This document shows positions 9,517 through 19,659 of a DNA stretch of 64,000 bases, in pieces. Position 1 is the stretch's first letter; every line of letters starts with the position of its first letter. The notes under the pieces were generated by a model. The model was given only the letters and a program-made list of their open reading frames with translations. It was not told the origin of the DNA and searched no databases. Origin of the DNA: Rhizobiales bacterium TNE-4 (GTDB lineage: Bacteria; Pseudomonadota; Alphaproteobacteria; Rhizobiales; Beijerinckiaceae); contig JAHRCV010000001.1 of NCBI GenBank assembly GCA_019083985.1, positions 1,178,001 through 1,242,000 on the forward strand, written 5' to 3'. The position numbers and the translations under genes were made by a program.

Positions 9517-9547
9517 AAAAAAACCCGGGTGTTGCCACCCGGGTTTT
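9517..9547. terminator. Bidirectional terminator between RTX gene and TRAP binding protein gene
   Basis: A 12-bp stem (AAAACCCGGGTG / CACCCGGGTTTT) with loop TTGC. A and T runs flank both sides, so it can serve both convergent genes. Confidence 0.88.
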
Positions 9548-9572
9548 CTATTCTTCGAACCGTTAGGCGCGA

Positions 9573-10787
<1,215 letters not shown>

Positions 10788-10875
10788 TCATGCCGGTTCC
10801 CGAGCCCCTCCCGGTCCGGCTGGAGGGGTTCGGCATGCCATGCGCCGAACCCGGGCACCCCTCGCCCGCCGCGGC

Positions 10876-11967
10876 CTATTCGATCACGATCTTGGGTGCA
10901 GAGCGACGCGGAGCCCCCCCGCCTTCCAGTTGCTGTTTCACAGCCTCTGCAATCGCCCGATAACGGGCCGCATAGGGCGTATCCGGTGCCGTGGCCACGA
11001 CCGGCAAGCCAGCATCCGAACGTTCGCGGATGTCGAGCTCGAGCGGGACCTCGCCCAGAAACGGGATGCCGAGCCGCTCTGCCTCATGCCGGGCGCCGCC
11101 ATGGCCGAAGATATCGGAACGATGGCCGCATTCCGGGCAGAGGAAATAGCTCATATTTTCGACAAGCCCGAGGATTGGCACATCGACCCGCTTGAACATG
11201 GCGATGCCACGGCGGGCATCGATCAGCGCCAGATCCTGCGGCGTCGAGACAATCACCGCACCGGCGAGCGGCACGGCCTGCGCCATGGTCAGCTGCGCGT
11301 CGCCGGTTCCGGGCGGCATGTCGACCACGAGCACATCGAGGTCGCCCCACGCCACTTCACGCAACATTTGCTGCAATGCGGACATCACCATCGGCCCGCG
11401 CCAGATGACAGCCGCTTCATCCTCGATGAGAAAACCGATCGACATCACCTTGAGACCAAAGGCTTCGAGCGGCTTGAGGATGCGTCCTTCAAGCACCTGC
11501 GGCTTGGATTTCAACGCAAACAATTTCGGCAGGGACGGGCCATAAATATCGGCATCGAGAATGCCAACCTTGAGGCCCTGCCCCGCCAAAGCGAGTGCGA
11601 GATTGACCGATGTGGTCGACTTGCCCACCCCGCCCTTACCGGACGCAACAGCGATGATGTGCTTGATTCCGGGCACGCCGGCTTTTTGTGTTGCGGCCTG
11701 CGCTTTGGGCCCAGGGCTTGCACCCTGCGGCCGCTCGCCGGTGAGCATCACCAACACGGCTTCGACGCCCGGCAGCTTCTTCACCGCCTCTTCCGCCGCT
11801 TTGCGCGACGGTTCGAAGGCGGCCGCCCTGGCCGGATCGGCGGTGATGGTCAAATAGACCTTACCCCCATTGATCGCGATCCCGAGCGCGGGAGACGCAC
11901 CAAGCGGCTGGCCATCGGGGCCAGAGAGGGAGGCGAGCGCGCGCCGAATATCCTGTTCGGTAGCCAA
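10876..11967 (-). CDS. apbC: Mrp/ApbC-type iron-sulfur cluster carrier ATPase
   Basis: Cytosolic P-loop NTPase of the Mrp/NBP35 family, which carries and delivers Fe-S clusters. The 363 residues comprise an N-terminal MIP18/DUF59-type domain (1-85), a deviant Walker A (SGKGGVGKST, about 109-118), and the cluster-binding CPEC pair (C277, C280). The start is TTG 11967: no ATG fits, and AGGAG lies 8 bp before it. It follows the ATP12-like gene by 83 bp on the same strand. A 9-bp hairpin (10826-10852) follows its stop without a T-run. Confidence 0.93.
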   Translation of the reverse strand: MATEQDIRRALASLSGPDGQPLGASPALGIAINGGKVYLTITADPARAAAFEPSRKAAEEAVKKLPGVEAVLVMLTGERPQGASPGPKAQAATQKAGVPGIKHIIAVASGKGGVGKSTTSVNLALALAGQGLKVGILDADIYGPSLPKLFALKSKPQVLEGRILKPLEAFGLKVMSIGFLIEDEAAVIWRGPMVMSALQQMLREVAWGDLDVLVVDMPPGTGDAQLTMAQAVPLAGAVIVSTPQDLALIDARRGIAMFKRVDVPILGLVENMSYFLCPECGHRSDIFGHGGARHEAERLGIPFLGEVPLELDIRERSDAGLPVVATAPDTPYAARYRAIAEAVKQQLEGGGAPRRSAPKIVIE

Positions 11968-12050
11968 GGGGGTATCTCCTGCCGAAAATCTGCAGCGCCT
12001 TATGTTGGCCAGATGCGAACCCGGTCAATGTGCTGCAGCAATGGGTCGCG

Positions 12051-12839
12051 TTAATCCGATCCGCGCGCCAGCATGGCGGCGGCCTGCATCTCGCGCCAGC
12101 GCGCGGCACGACGCGCGAGGGCTTCGTCGTCCTGACCCCAGACTTCCATCTGGAAATCCTCATCAAGATGGGCGAGGGCCCATGCCTCTTCCGGCGTCAG
12201 GCGCCCTTGCTGCACAGCCAGTGCCAGCAAGACGGAGCCCGTTAATGTCGTCATCACGTGGAGTGCGGCCAATTTGACGGCCGAACGCTCCTCCCCCACA
12301 TGGGCGCGGAGCCGAGCCTTGGTCTCTTCCGGCTGATCCACGAACATCACGCCTTCGGCGAGATTGAAGCGCGCGCCAAAGGTTTCGCGGGCCCATTCAA
12401 TCAGCGGATCCCATTGTGCGGTCTGCAGCGCACTCAACCGCTCCGGGCCGTCCGCGCGATAGCACAGAAGATCCGACCCGGCATATTTCGCGACCTCGTC
12501 TGCGACCGCATCCATCTCATTCGCAACACCGTCGAGCGCGGAATTGACCATGCGTGTCAGCGGCATCTGCGCTGGATCGACGAAGTCGCCAACACTGCCC
12601 CATTCGGCGCGCAATGCTTCCGCAAGGGCCCGGTCAGAAAAGGCGAGCGGTTTGCGCGCAGGCGTAAAAGCCGGACGACCATCGAGTCCGAGATGATGCA
12701 ACCCATCGCGTTCGACGAGCGCTGCTTCTTTCCAGAACCGCCGCGGCAAATGCTTTTTAAGGTCACGGCGGGCGAGCTCGACAGGGTCGACACCCTCGCC
12801 CGGTTTGGGCGCCAAATTCTCGAACAGATCTTCACTCAT
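12051..12839 (-). CDS. ATP12-family ATP synthase F1 assembly chaperone
   Basis: Homologue of mitochondrial ATP12, which binds the F1 alpha subunit before assembly; common in alphaproteobacteria. The 262 residues include the family region with FWKEAAL, DGRPAFTPARKPL and the C-terminal half with LCYRADGPERL and QWDPLIEWA. ATG 12839 is preferred (one base after the HAD stop); a start 15 bases further up would overlap that gene. Part of the minus-strand run argC-crcB-rlu-HAD-ATP12. Confidence 0.85.
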   Translation of the reverse strand: MSEDLFENLAPKPGEGVDPVELARRDLKKHLPRRFWKEAALVERDGLHHLGLDGRPAFTPARKPLAFSDRALAEALRAEWGSVGDFVDPAQMPLTRMVNSALDGVANEMDAVADEVAKYAGSDLLCYRADGPERLSALQTAQWDPLIEWARETFGARFNLAEGVMFVDQPEETKARLRAHVGEERSAVKLAALHVMTTLTGSVLLALAVQQGRLTPEEAWALAHLDEDFQMEVWGQDDEALARRAARWREMQAAAMLARGSD

Positions 12840-12840
12840 C

Positions 12841-13521
12841 TCACGCCATCGCATTGCTCAGCGTGGCCGCACGCCTTTCGCGCAAGGCCAGACGCAATTC
12901 ATCCGTCGATTGGAACAGTCGCGCCGCACCCGCATCCGTCAGCGCCGCGGGCTTATGATAACCCCAGCACACACCCCACGGTTCGATCCCCGCCGCGCAC
13001 CCCATCTGCATATCGAAACTCGTGTCACCGATGAACACGGCGTCGGACGCTTCGAACCCCGTATCGGATAACGCGCTCGTCAACATTTCAGGATCAGGTT
13101 TCGACGCATTCGTGTCCGCAGTTTGCACCGAAGCGAACACACCATGCCAACCATAATGATCAAACACGCGCGCCATGCCACGCCGACTTTTGCCTGTGGC
13201 AAGCGCTAACGTCACGCCATCGGCATGGCGCAATTCCTCAATCAGCTCTGCCGCGCCAGGAAAAAGCGGTTCCTTGCGGCCGGGCTCGTTGAAGATGATG
13301 CTCGAGAAGACTTCGCGATAGGTCGCAACCATCGCATCCACGGGGCCATCCTCGCCCACGAGCGCGGCAAAGGTCGGCACCAAGGACAGACCAACGAGCG
13401 ACAAGGTCTGCTCACGTGTGGGCGGCGGCAGACCATGACGGCGAAAGGTTTCAACTTGCGCTTCGACGATCAGATTTTGGCTGTCGACCAATGTGCCATC
13501 GACGTCGAAGATGACAAGCAT
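12841..13521 (-). CDS. HAD-IA hydrolase, phosphoglycolate-phosphatase-like
   Basis: 226-residue soluble phosphatase. It opens with HAD motif I DVDGT (D6 nucleophile, D8 general acid) and has motif II in the LALATGKS stretch, motif III lysine near SKPDPEML, and motif IV in VFIGDTSFD. The cap is the small helical type of subclass IA. The substrate is unknown; phosphoglycolate or pyrophosphate-like substrates are typical. ATG 13521 follows the rlu stop by one base; ATP12 follows its own stop by one base. Confidence 0.85.
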   Translation of the reverse strand: MLVIFDVDGTLVDSQNLIVEAQVETFRRHGLPPPTREQTLSLVGLSLVPTFAALVGEDGPVDAMVATYREVFSSIIFNEPGRKEPLFPGAAELIEELRHADGVTLALATGKSRRGMARVFDHYGWHGVFASVQTADTNASKPDPEMLTSALSDTGFEASDAVFIGDTSFDMQMGCAAGIEPWGVCWGYHKPAALTDAGAARLFQSTDELRLALRERRAATLSNAMA

Positions 13522-13522
13522 G

Positions 13523-14554
13523 TCAGCGCTCCGGCGCATCTTCGATGGGGTCGTAACGCGTTACGTCAAACCCAAGCAGGTTCCAACTCTGTTTCATATG
13601 CGGCGGCAAAGGCGCCGTGACATCGATCAATTTACCGGTACGCGGATGCGGAATGACGATGCGACGCGCCATCAGGTGCAAGCGGTTCTGCACGCCACCT
13701 GGCAGTGGCCAGTTTTCAATGTCGAAATATTTGGGATCACCGACAATCGGGTGACCGATATGGGCCGAGTGCGCGCGCAATTGATGCGTACGCCCTGTCA
13801 CGGGCTTAAGCGATACCCACGCTAATTTATTCGCCGCGGTTTCCACCACGGCATAATACGTCACCGCATGGGAGGCCCCTTCGGTGCCATGCTTGGCGAC
13901 ATACATTTTTTGATCGCCATCCTCATCCTCGCCCTTGGCAAGATAGGTCGAGATGCGCCCCTGCTTCACGCGCGGCACACCAGCGAGAAGCGCCCAATAG
14001 GTTTTCCGCGTATCACGCGAGCGGAAGGATTTTGTCAGCGCGGAGGCGGCAAAGCGGGTCTTAGCGATCACAAGGCAACCGGTGGTATCACGGTCAAGAC
14101 GATGAACGAGACGCGGCTTCTGCCCCTTCTTGTCGGTCAGCGCCTCAAGCATGCCATCGACATGTTTCGTCAAACCCGAGCCACCTTGCACAGCAAGGCC
14201 AAACGGCTTGTCGATGATGAGCACGTCATCATCTTCGTAAAGTGTAATCTTCTTGAAAAAATCGCGCGTCTCTTGGTCGGCCTTCGATGCGCGCGGACCT
14301 TCGGTCGGTGCTTCAACGCGCAGCGGCGGAATGCGCACGACTTGGCCCGCTTCGAGGCGATCCTTCGTCTCAACGCGTTTGCCGTCGACGCGCAACTCGC
14401 CTTTGCGGACGACGCGCTGAATATGGCTGAACGACAGGCCCGGAAAACGCGCTTCAAGGAAGCGATCGACCCGCATGCCTGTTTCGTCCGGCGTCACGGT
14501 GACATTCATCACACGCGGACGATTTTCGTCCTGAACTTGTTTGTCTTCGGTCAT
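13523..14554 (-). CDS. RluA-family 23S rRNA pseudouridine synthase (RluC/RluD-like)
   Basis: Isomerises specific uridines of 23S rRNA. The 343 residues have an N-terminal S4 RNA-binding domain (about 27-85) and the catalytic domain with HRLDRDTTG (catalytic D154) and a late RTHQLRAH motif. Length and S4 domain place it with RluC/RluD; I cannot tell which uridines. ATG 14554 overlaps the crcB stop by 4 bp, so it is translationally coupled to crcB. Confidence 0.9.
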   Translation of the reverse strand: MTEDKQVQDENRPRVMNVTVTPDETGMRVDRFLEARFPGLSFSHIQRVVRKGELRVDGKRVETKDRLEAGQVVRIPPLRVEAPTEGPRASKADQETRDFFKKITLYEDDDVLIIDKPFGLAVQGGSGLTKHVDGMLEALTDKKGQKPRLVHRLDRDTTGCLVIAKTRFAASALTKSFRSRDTRKTYWALLAGVPRVKQGRISTYLAKGEDEDGDQKMYVAKHGTEGASHAVTYYAVVETAANKLAWVSLKPVTGRTHQLRAHSAHIGHPIVGDPKYFDIENWPLPGGVQNRLHLMARRIVIPHPRTGKLIDVTAPLPPHMKQSWNLLGFDVTRYDPIEDAPER

Positions 14555-14934
14555 GCCATTCCCTTTGCCAGCGCATAGCCGATGAACAGAGCGGCAATCG
14601 AAAATGCGACGGAACCGAACACGTAAAAGGCGAGCAACGCCAAGCGACCATTCTCCCACAACATGATCGTGTCGAGCGAGAAAGCCGAAAACGTCGTATA
14701 GCCGCCGAGGATGCCTGTTGTCAGAAAAAGACGTGCATTATCCCATTCGGCCGGCGCACCGCGTGCGATGAAATATCCGGCGACAAGCCCCATTGCCAAA
14801 GACCCGGTGATGTTGACGCCCAACGTCCCCCAAGGAAATTGAACGCCGAAGGCGCGCGCAGCCGCAAGCGTCAGCCCGTAGCGGGCGACGGCACCAAGGC
14901 CGCCGCCAACAAAGATCAGGAGTGCTTGCACCAT
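14551..14934 (-). CDS. crcB: CrcB/Fluc fluoride channel
   Basis: Small dual-topology membrane channel that exports fluoride. 127 residues, four hydrophobic segments, and the family motifs GGGLGAVARY (10-19), TLGVNITGS (about 37-45) and GILGGYTTFSAFS (about 73-85, with the TTFS pore residues). It lies only 4 bp after argC, leaving no room for its own leader, so no fluoride riboswitch is expected. Confidence 0.94.
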   Translation of the reverse strand: MVQALLIFVGGGLGAVARYGLTLAAARAFGVQFPWGTLGVNITGSLAMGLVAGYFIARGAPAEWDNARLFLTTGILGGYTTFSAFSLDTIMLWENGRLALLAFYVFGSVAFSIAALFIGYALAKGMA

Positions 14935-14938
14935 CGTC

Positions 14939-15868
14939 TTATTTCAAACCGAGCATCAGTTTGAGGTTTTGTACTGCGGCACCCGACGCGCCCTTACCAA
15001 GATTGTCGAGCTGAGCCACGAGCACAGCGTGGCCGCGCGTATCATTGCCGAACACGCGCAACACCATCTTGTCGGTGTTGTTGAGCGCTTCGGGCTCAAC
15101 CTTGCCGGATGCGAGGGCAGCATCGCCCTCACCAGCCACCGAAATAAGCTCCGAACCATCGAAATGCTTGCGCAGCGCGTAAGCAAGATCGGCGGCGCGC
15201 GGCTTGCCCGGCAGCGTGTTGAGGTGCAACGGCACGGAGACGAGCATGCCTTGGTGGTAATGGCCAACGGAAGGCACGAACATCGGACGCGTCGTCAGCT
15301 TCGAATACCCTTCGATTTCCGGCACGTGCTTGTGCTCAAGCCCCAATCCGTACAATTCGAAATGCGGTGCCTTGCCACTTTCATGCTGTTCGATCAGCGC
15401 TTTGCCGCCGCCGGAATAACCCGACACAGCATTGATCGTGACAGGATAATCGGCGGGTAGAATTCCGGCTTCGACGAGTGGACGCAACAGCGCGATGGTG
15501 CCTGTCGGATAGCAACCAGGATTGGCAACGCGCTTGGCTTTGCGAATTTTGTCCGCCTGCCCTTCTGTCATTTCCGCGAAGCCATAGACCCAATCGGGAT
15601 TCACGCGATGGGCGGTCGACGCATCGAGAAGGCGCGGCGCCTTCTCGCCCAGTGACGCGGCCAAAGCCGTCGATTCTTTTGCGGCATCATCGGGCAGACA
15701 CAACACAACGGCATCGACAGAGGCCATCATCGCCTTGCGTGCCTCAGGGTCTTTCCGCTTGTCAGGATCGATGGAAACGACGCTGACGCCCGGGACATGC
15801 GCCAAGCGTTCGCGGATGCCGAGCCCGGTGGTTCCGGCTTCGCCATCGATGAATACGCGCGCGGTCAT
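14939..15868 (-). CDS. argC: N-acetyl-gamma-glutamyl-phosphate reductase (short type)
   Basis: NADPH-dependent third step of arginine biosynthesis. 309 residues, the shorter class of ArgC. An N-terminal dinucleotide-binding fold has GEAGTTGLGIRERL, and the catalytic cysteine is C119 in ANPGCYPTG; a catalytic His lies in the YSGGGKALIEQHE region. GAGGACGAG lies just before ATG 15868; the longer upstream in-frame extension has no family resemblance. First gene of the downstream run with crcB. Confidence 0.94.
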   Translation of the reverse strand: MTARVFIDGEAGTTGLGIRERLAHVPGVSVVSIDPDKRKDPEARKAMMASVDAVVLCLPDDAAKESTALAASLGEKAPRLLDASTAHRVNPDWVYGFAEMTEGQADKIRKAKRVANPGCYPTGTIALLRPLVEAGILPADYPVTINAVSGYSGGGKALIEQHESGKAPHFELYGLGLEHKHVPEIEGYSKLTTRPMFVPSVGHYHQGMLVSVPLHLNTLPGKPRAADLAYALRKHFDGSELISVAGEGDAALASGKVEPEALNNTDKMVLRVFGNDTRGHAVLVAQLDNLGKGASGAAVQNLKLMLGLK

Positions 15869-15950
15869 GGTCGTCTCGTCCTCTATCGGGAATGGAATGC
15901 GGGGATAGGGGGTCGAACACCCCCGAAAGTCAACAAAAACCGGCAGGAAA

Positions 15951-16592
15951 TCAGGCCGGTCGTCGCGCGAAGGCGAGACCGAGGCCGAGCAGCACCATCG
16001 CGCCGCCCGATGCTTCGCGCAGTCGGCGAATGAGAGCGGGCCGTGCGGAGGCCCCTGCCCTGATCCGGCTTGCGGCAAAAGCCACCACAACATCAGCCAG
16101 CGTGTTGAGCGAGACCGAAATCAGGCCAAGAACGATAAATTGAAGCGCGACAGGGCCGTTCGGATCAATGAATTGCGGGATAAAGGCGAGAAAGAACGCG
16201 GCTGTCTTGGGGTTCAGCGCCTCAACCAGAATACCATCACGAAAGGCGCGGCGGACGCCATGGACCGGTTGAGCCATGGCTGTCAGGTCAGGCGCAGCCT
16301 CGTGGCGTGCTGATTGAAAGGTCCGCCAGCCAATATAGACGAGATAGGCGGCCCCCATCAGTTTGAGGGCAGTGAACAATTCGGCACTCGCCAGAACAAG
16401 CGCCGAAACACCCAGTGCGCCGGCCACCACGTGGACCGACCCACCGACACCTGTGCCAAGACTCGAGGCGATCCCCTCGCCCCGTCCACCCGCCAAAGTC
16501 CGCGCTGCGACATAGAAAATACCCGGCCCCGGCGTGATCGCGAGGATCAACGCCGCAGCCGTGAAGAGCACGATTTGGCCGAGTTCGGGCAT
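15951..16592 (-). CDS. LysE-family amino acid exporter
   Basis: 213-residue inner-membrane translocator with about six hydrophobic segments. It opens with the LysE/RhtB signature, AITPGPGIFYVAARTLAGG (about residues 17-35). The substrate is unknown; amino acids such as threonine or homoserine are typical. ATG 16592 shares a base with the stop of the M20 gene (TAATG), so the two are coupled; an aminoacylase beside an amino acid exporter makes functional sense. Confidence 0.88.
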   Translation of the reverse strand: MPELGQIVLFTAAALILAITPGPGIFYVAARTLAGGRGEGIASSLGTGVGGSVHVVAGALGVSALVLASAELFTALKLMGAAYLVYIGWRTFQSARHEAAPDLTAMAQPVHGVRRAFRDGILVEALNPKTAAFFLAFIPQFIDPNGPVALQFIVLGLISVSLNTLADVVVAFAASRIRAGASARPALIRRLREASGGAMVLLGLGLAFARRPA

Positions 16593-17758
16593 TAGCGCGC
16601 CGGCATCGCCGTCTCGACGAGGCGGCCCCAATAAGACACGCCCGCCGGGATCACATCGTCGTTGAAATCATAGGCAGGGTGATGGAGCCCGGCACTGTTG
16701 CCATTGCCAATGAAGATCATCGTGCCGGGGCGCTCTTCCAACATGTAGGAAAAGTCTTCCGCGCCCATGGTTGGCGGAATGTCGGTGAGGACATTTTCCT
16801 TGCCCGACACGTCGGAGGCGACTGCAATCGCAAAATCCGTCTCCTTCTCGTGGTTGAAGGTGATCGGATAGCCGCGGTTGTAATCAATGCTGATTTTGGC
16901 GCCGAACGTGGCCGCGATCCCGGCGCAGACTTCGCGCATGCGGTTTTCCAGCAAATCGCGAGTTTCGGGCTTCAGGGTGCGGCAGGTGCCTTTCAGCGTA
17001 GCCGTCTGCGGCAGGACGTTGAAGGCGTCGCCCGCCTTGATAGCGGTGACAGAGACGACGCCGCTGTCGAGCGGGTCGACATTGCGGGCGACGATGGACT
17101 GCAGCGCGGTGATCAGCTGGGCCACGATGACCACCGTATCGATCGACTCGTTCGGCTTGGCGGCGTGGGAGCCCTTCCCCTCGATCTCGATGGTGAAACG
17201 GTCGGCCGCCGCCATCATCGGACCATGCCGGACTGCGAAATGGCCGACAGGCAAGCCAGGCATATTATGCATGCCATAGACCTCGGTGATGCCGAAACGG
17301 GTGATCAGGCCATCGTCGACCATGGCTTTACCGCCGCCGCCGCCTTCTTCGGCGGGCTGGAAGATCACAACCGCGGTGCCAGCAAAATTGCGGGTTTCGG
17401 CAAGATATTTGGCGGCGCCGAGCAACATGGCGGTATGCCCATCATGGCCGCAGGCATGCATCTTACCCGGGGTTTGGGATGCATAGGGCTTGCCGGTTGC
17501 CTCTAAAATGGGGAGAGCGTCCATGTCCGCCCGCAGGCCGATGACCTTGTCGCCCGGCAGGCGGCCCTTGATCACGCCGACCACACCCGTCCGGCCGATC
17601 CCCGTAACGATCTCATCGCAGCCGAACGCCTTCAACTTATCCGCGACGACCCCTGACGTCCGGATGGTGTCGTAGTCGAGCTCCGGGTGTGTATGGATGT
17701 CGCGGCGCCAAGCAGCGACTTCATCGGCGAAAGAGGCCACGGAGTTGATAATCGGCAT
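16592..17758 (-). CDS. M20-family amidohydrolase (hippurate hydrolase/aminoacylase-like)
   Basis: Metal-dependent amidase releasing amino acids or similar groups from N-acyl compounds. 388 residues. Metal-site motifs are HACGHDGHTA (101-110, with C103 and H105) and PAEEGGGG, followed by the dimerisation domain (GSHAAKPNES) and the late HHPAYDFNDD histidine. The Cys ligand marks the HipO/ILR1/AmhX branch. ATG 17758 is preferred to an upstream ATG because similarity begins there. The substrate is undetermined. Confidence 0.9.
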   Translation of the reverse strand: MPIINSVASFADEVAAWRRDIHTHPELDYDTIRTSGVVADKLKAFGCDEIVTGIGRTGVVGVIKGRLPGDKVIGLRADMDALPILEATGKPYASQTPGKMHACGHDGHTAMLLGAAKYLAETRNFAGTAVVIFQPAEEGGGGGKAMVDDGLITRFGITEVYGMHNMPGLPVGHFAVRHGPMMAAADRFTIEIEGKGSHAAKPNESIDTVVIVAQLITALQSIVARNVDPLDSGVVSVTAIKAGDAFNVLPQTATLKGTCRTLKPETRDLLENRMREVCAGIAATFGAKISIDYNRGYPITFNHEKETDFAIAVASDVSGKENVLTDIPPTMGAEDFSYMLEERPGTMIFIGNGNSAGLHHPAYDFNDDVIPAGVSYWGRLVETAMPAR

Positions 17759-17956
17759 GGGTATCCCCGTTAGAAACAAACTGGCGGAGGATGACCCCCC
17801 GCCTTTGGTCGCATTATGCAAAGCCCCGGGCAGGCAGGCAATGGGAGCCGCGCTTTACGACAGGGTTTCCCCCGTTCTAGACTTTCGACTTACGGTTCCT
17901 TACGGGACTGTTCCTTCGCGAAACGACCCCAAAACGGGGCCAGGGGAGAACCATCC

Positions 17957-19546
17957 ATGCGATTCCGTTCAGGCCTTCTTGCCGCCTGTGCCGCTGCAGC
18001 GCTTGCGCTGTCGGTCGGCGTAACCTCGGCCAAGACCCTCCGCTATGCCAACCAGGGCGATCTCAAATCGCTCGACCCGTATACGCTGAACGAAACGACA
18101 GCCAACGCGCATCTCGGGAATGTCTATGAAGGCCTGACGAAACGCGGCAAGGACCTGTCGATCCAGCCGGGCCTCGCTGAGCGCTGGGAAGTGCTCGAGC
18201 CGACCAAATGGCGTTTCTATCTGCGCAAGGGCGTGAAATTCGCCAATGGCGAAGATTTCACAGCTGACGACGTGATCTTCTCGGCCGACCGCGTGCGTGC
18301 CAACGGTTCGAACTTCACGACGCGCGTTCCGAAAGACGCGAAATTCGTGAAGGTCGACGACCACACCGTCGACGTGATTCTCTCCTCGCCCAATCCCATT
18401 CTGAATTCGCAATGGGATACGTGGTACATCATGTCGAAGAAGTGGGCGGAAGCGAATAACTCGACCGCACCGACGCCTGCTTCGGCACAGACGCCGAGCT
18501 TTGCTTCGCTCAATGCGAATGGCACGGGCCCGTTCAAGATCGAAAGCCATCAGCCGGGCGTTAAGACCGTCTTCAAGCCGAATGCCGGTTGGTGGGGCAA
18601 GCCTGAGCACAATCTGACGGAAGTGATCTTCACGCCGATCAATTCCGACGCGACGCGTGTTGCGGCTCTCCTCTCGGGCGAAGTCGACATCATCGAGCCG
18701 GTTCCGATTCAGGATATCCAGCGTGTGAACTCCTCCCCGAACGCCCAAGTGCTGACGGGTCCGGAACTGCGCACAATCTTCCTCGGCATGGACCAGACGC
18801 GCGACGAACTTCTCGAGTCGAACGTCAAGGGCAAGAACCCGTTCAAGGACAAGCGCGTCCGCGAAGCGTTCTACAAGGCCATCGACATCGAAACGATCAA
18901 GTCGCGCGTGATGCGTGGCCTGTCGACGCCGTCGGCCCTGATGATCGCGCCGGAACTCTTCGTGTTCTCCAAGGATTTCAAGCGTCCCGCTTATGATCCG
19001 GATGGTGCGAAGAAACTGCTCGCAGAAGCTGGTTATCCGAACGGCTTCGAAGTCGGCATGGATTGCCCGAATGACCGCTATGTGAATGACGGTCAGATCT
19101 GTCAGGCCATCGTCGGCATGCTCGCGCGCGTCGGCATCAAGGTGAACCTGAACGCTCAGCCTAAGGCGCAATATTTCGCCAAGGTGCTGAAGTCGGGTGG
19201 CTACAAGACGTCGTTCTACCTGCTTGGCTGGACGCCTGGCACGTTCGACAGCCACAACGTGCTGTACGACATCATGGGCTGCCGCGCCGATGGTTCGAAC
19301 CGCGGTGAAACCAATCTCGGCAATTACTGCAATCCGAAGCTCGATGCGCTGACGGATCAGGTGCTGGTCGAGACGGACACCAAGAAGCGCAACGACCTCA
19401 TCAAGCAGGCCTTCCAGATGGGCTATGACGATTACGGCTATATCCCACTTCACCAGCAGGCGCTGGCATGGGGTGTCGCCAAGAACGTCAAGGTCGCCCA
19501 GCGCGCCGACAATTCGGTCCTGCTCTACTGGATCACAAAGGATTGA
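17957..19546 (+). CDS. ABC transporter substrate-binding protein, peptide/dipeptide type (SBP_bac_5)
   Basis: Periplasmic receptor, 529 residues. Residues 1-25 form a Sec signal peptide (MRFRSGLLAACA..., ending VTSA). The mature protein has the SBP family 5 pattern: LKSLDPYTLNE, YEGLTKRGKDLSIQPGLAE, WRFYLRKGVKFANGEDFTADDV. GGGGAGAA sits about 7 bp before ATG 17957. It leads a complete importer (receptor, two permeases, two ATPases). Peptides, nickel or glutathione are all known substrates of this family; dipeptide/oligopeptide is the default guess. Confidence 0.92.
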   Translation: MRFRSGLLAACAAAALALSVGVTSAKTLRYANQGDLKSLDPYTLNETTANAHLGNVYEGLTKRGKDLSIQPGLAERWEVLEPTKWRFYLRKGVKFANGEDFTADDVIFSADRVRANGSNFTTRVPKDAKFVKVDDHTVDVILSSPNPILNSQWDTWYIMSKKWAEANNSTAPTPASAQTPSFASLNANGTGPFKIESHQPGVKTVFKPNAGWWGKPEHNLTEVIFTPINSDATRVAALLSGEVDIIEPVPIQDIQRVNSSPNAQVLTGPELRTIFLGMDQTRDELLESNVKGKNPFKDKRVREAFYKAIDIETIKSRVMRGLSTPSALMIAPELFVFSKDFKRPAYDPDGAKKLLAEAGYPNGFEVGMDCPNDRYVNDGQICQAIVGMLARVGIKVNLNAQPKAQYFAKVLKSGGYKTSFYLLGWTPGTFDSHNVLYDIMGCRADGSNRGETNLGNYCNPKLDALTDQVLVETDTKKRNDLIKQAFQMGYDDYGYIPLHQQALAWGVAKNVKVAQRADNSVLLYWITKD

Positions 19547-19553
19547 TACTCTT

Positions 19554-19612
19554 GCCGCAGCGAGACGTTTTCGCTGCGGCGTCATTCTCCGGCGCGGGCC
19601 ACGGCCCGCGCC
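19554..19612 (+). promoter_or_regulatory. Twin GC-rich hairpins between receptor and permease genes
   Basis: Two perfect 10-bp inverted repeats in tandem: GCCGCAGCGA/TCGCTGCGGC (19554-19580) and GGCGCGGGCC/GGCCCGCGCC (19591-19612). Neither is followed by a T-run, so they look like mRNA-stabilising or attenuating structures that keep the receptor message above the rest of the operon. Confidence 0.7.
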
Positions 19613-19659
19613 CTTCCATTTAAGGATGCACGCATCACGCGCGCGAAAGCCCCACCATC

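Noticed and set aside
14935-14938. Possible fluoride riboswitch before crcB
   Set aside because: Only four bases separate argC from crcB, so no aptamer fits; co-transcription is simpler.
17969-19585. 538-codon minus-strand frame opposite the peptide-binding protein
   Set aside because: Shadow frame: Arg/His-rich translation, no family, while the plus frame has a signal peptide and SBP family landmarks.
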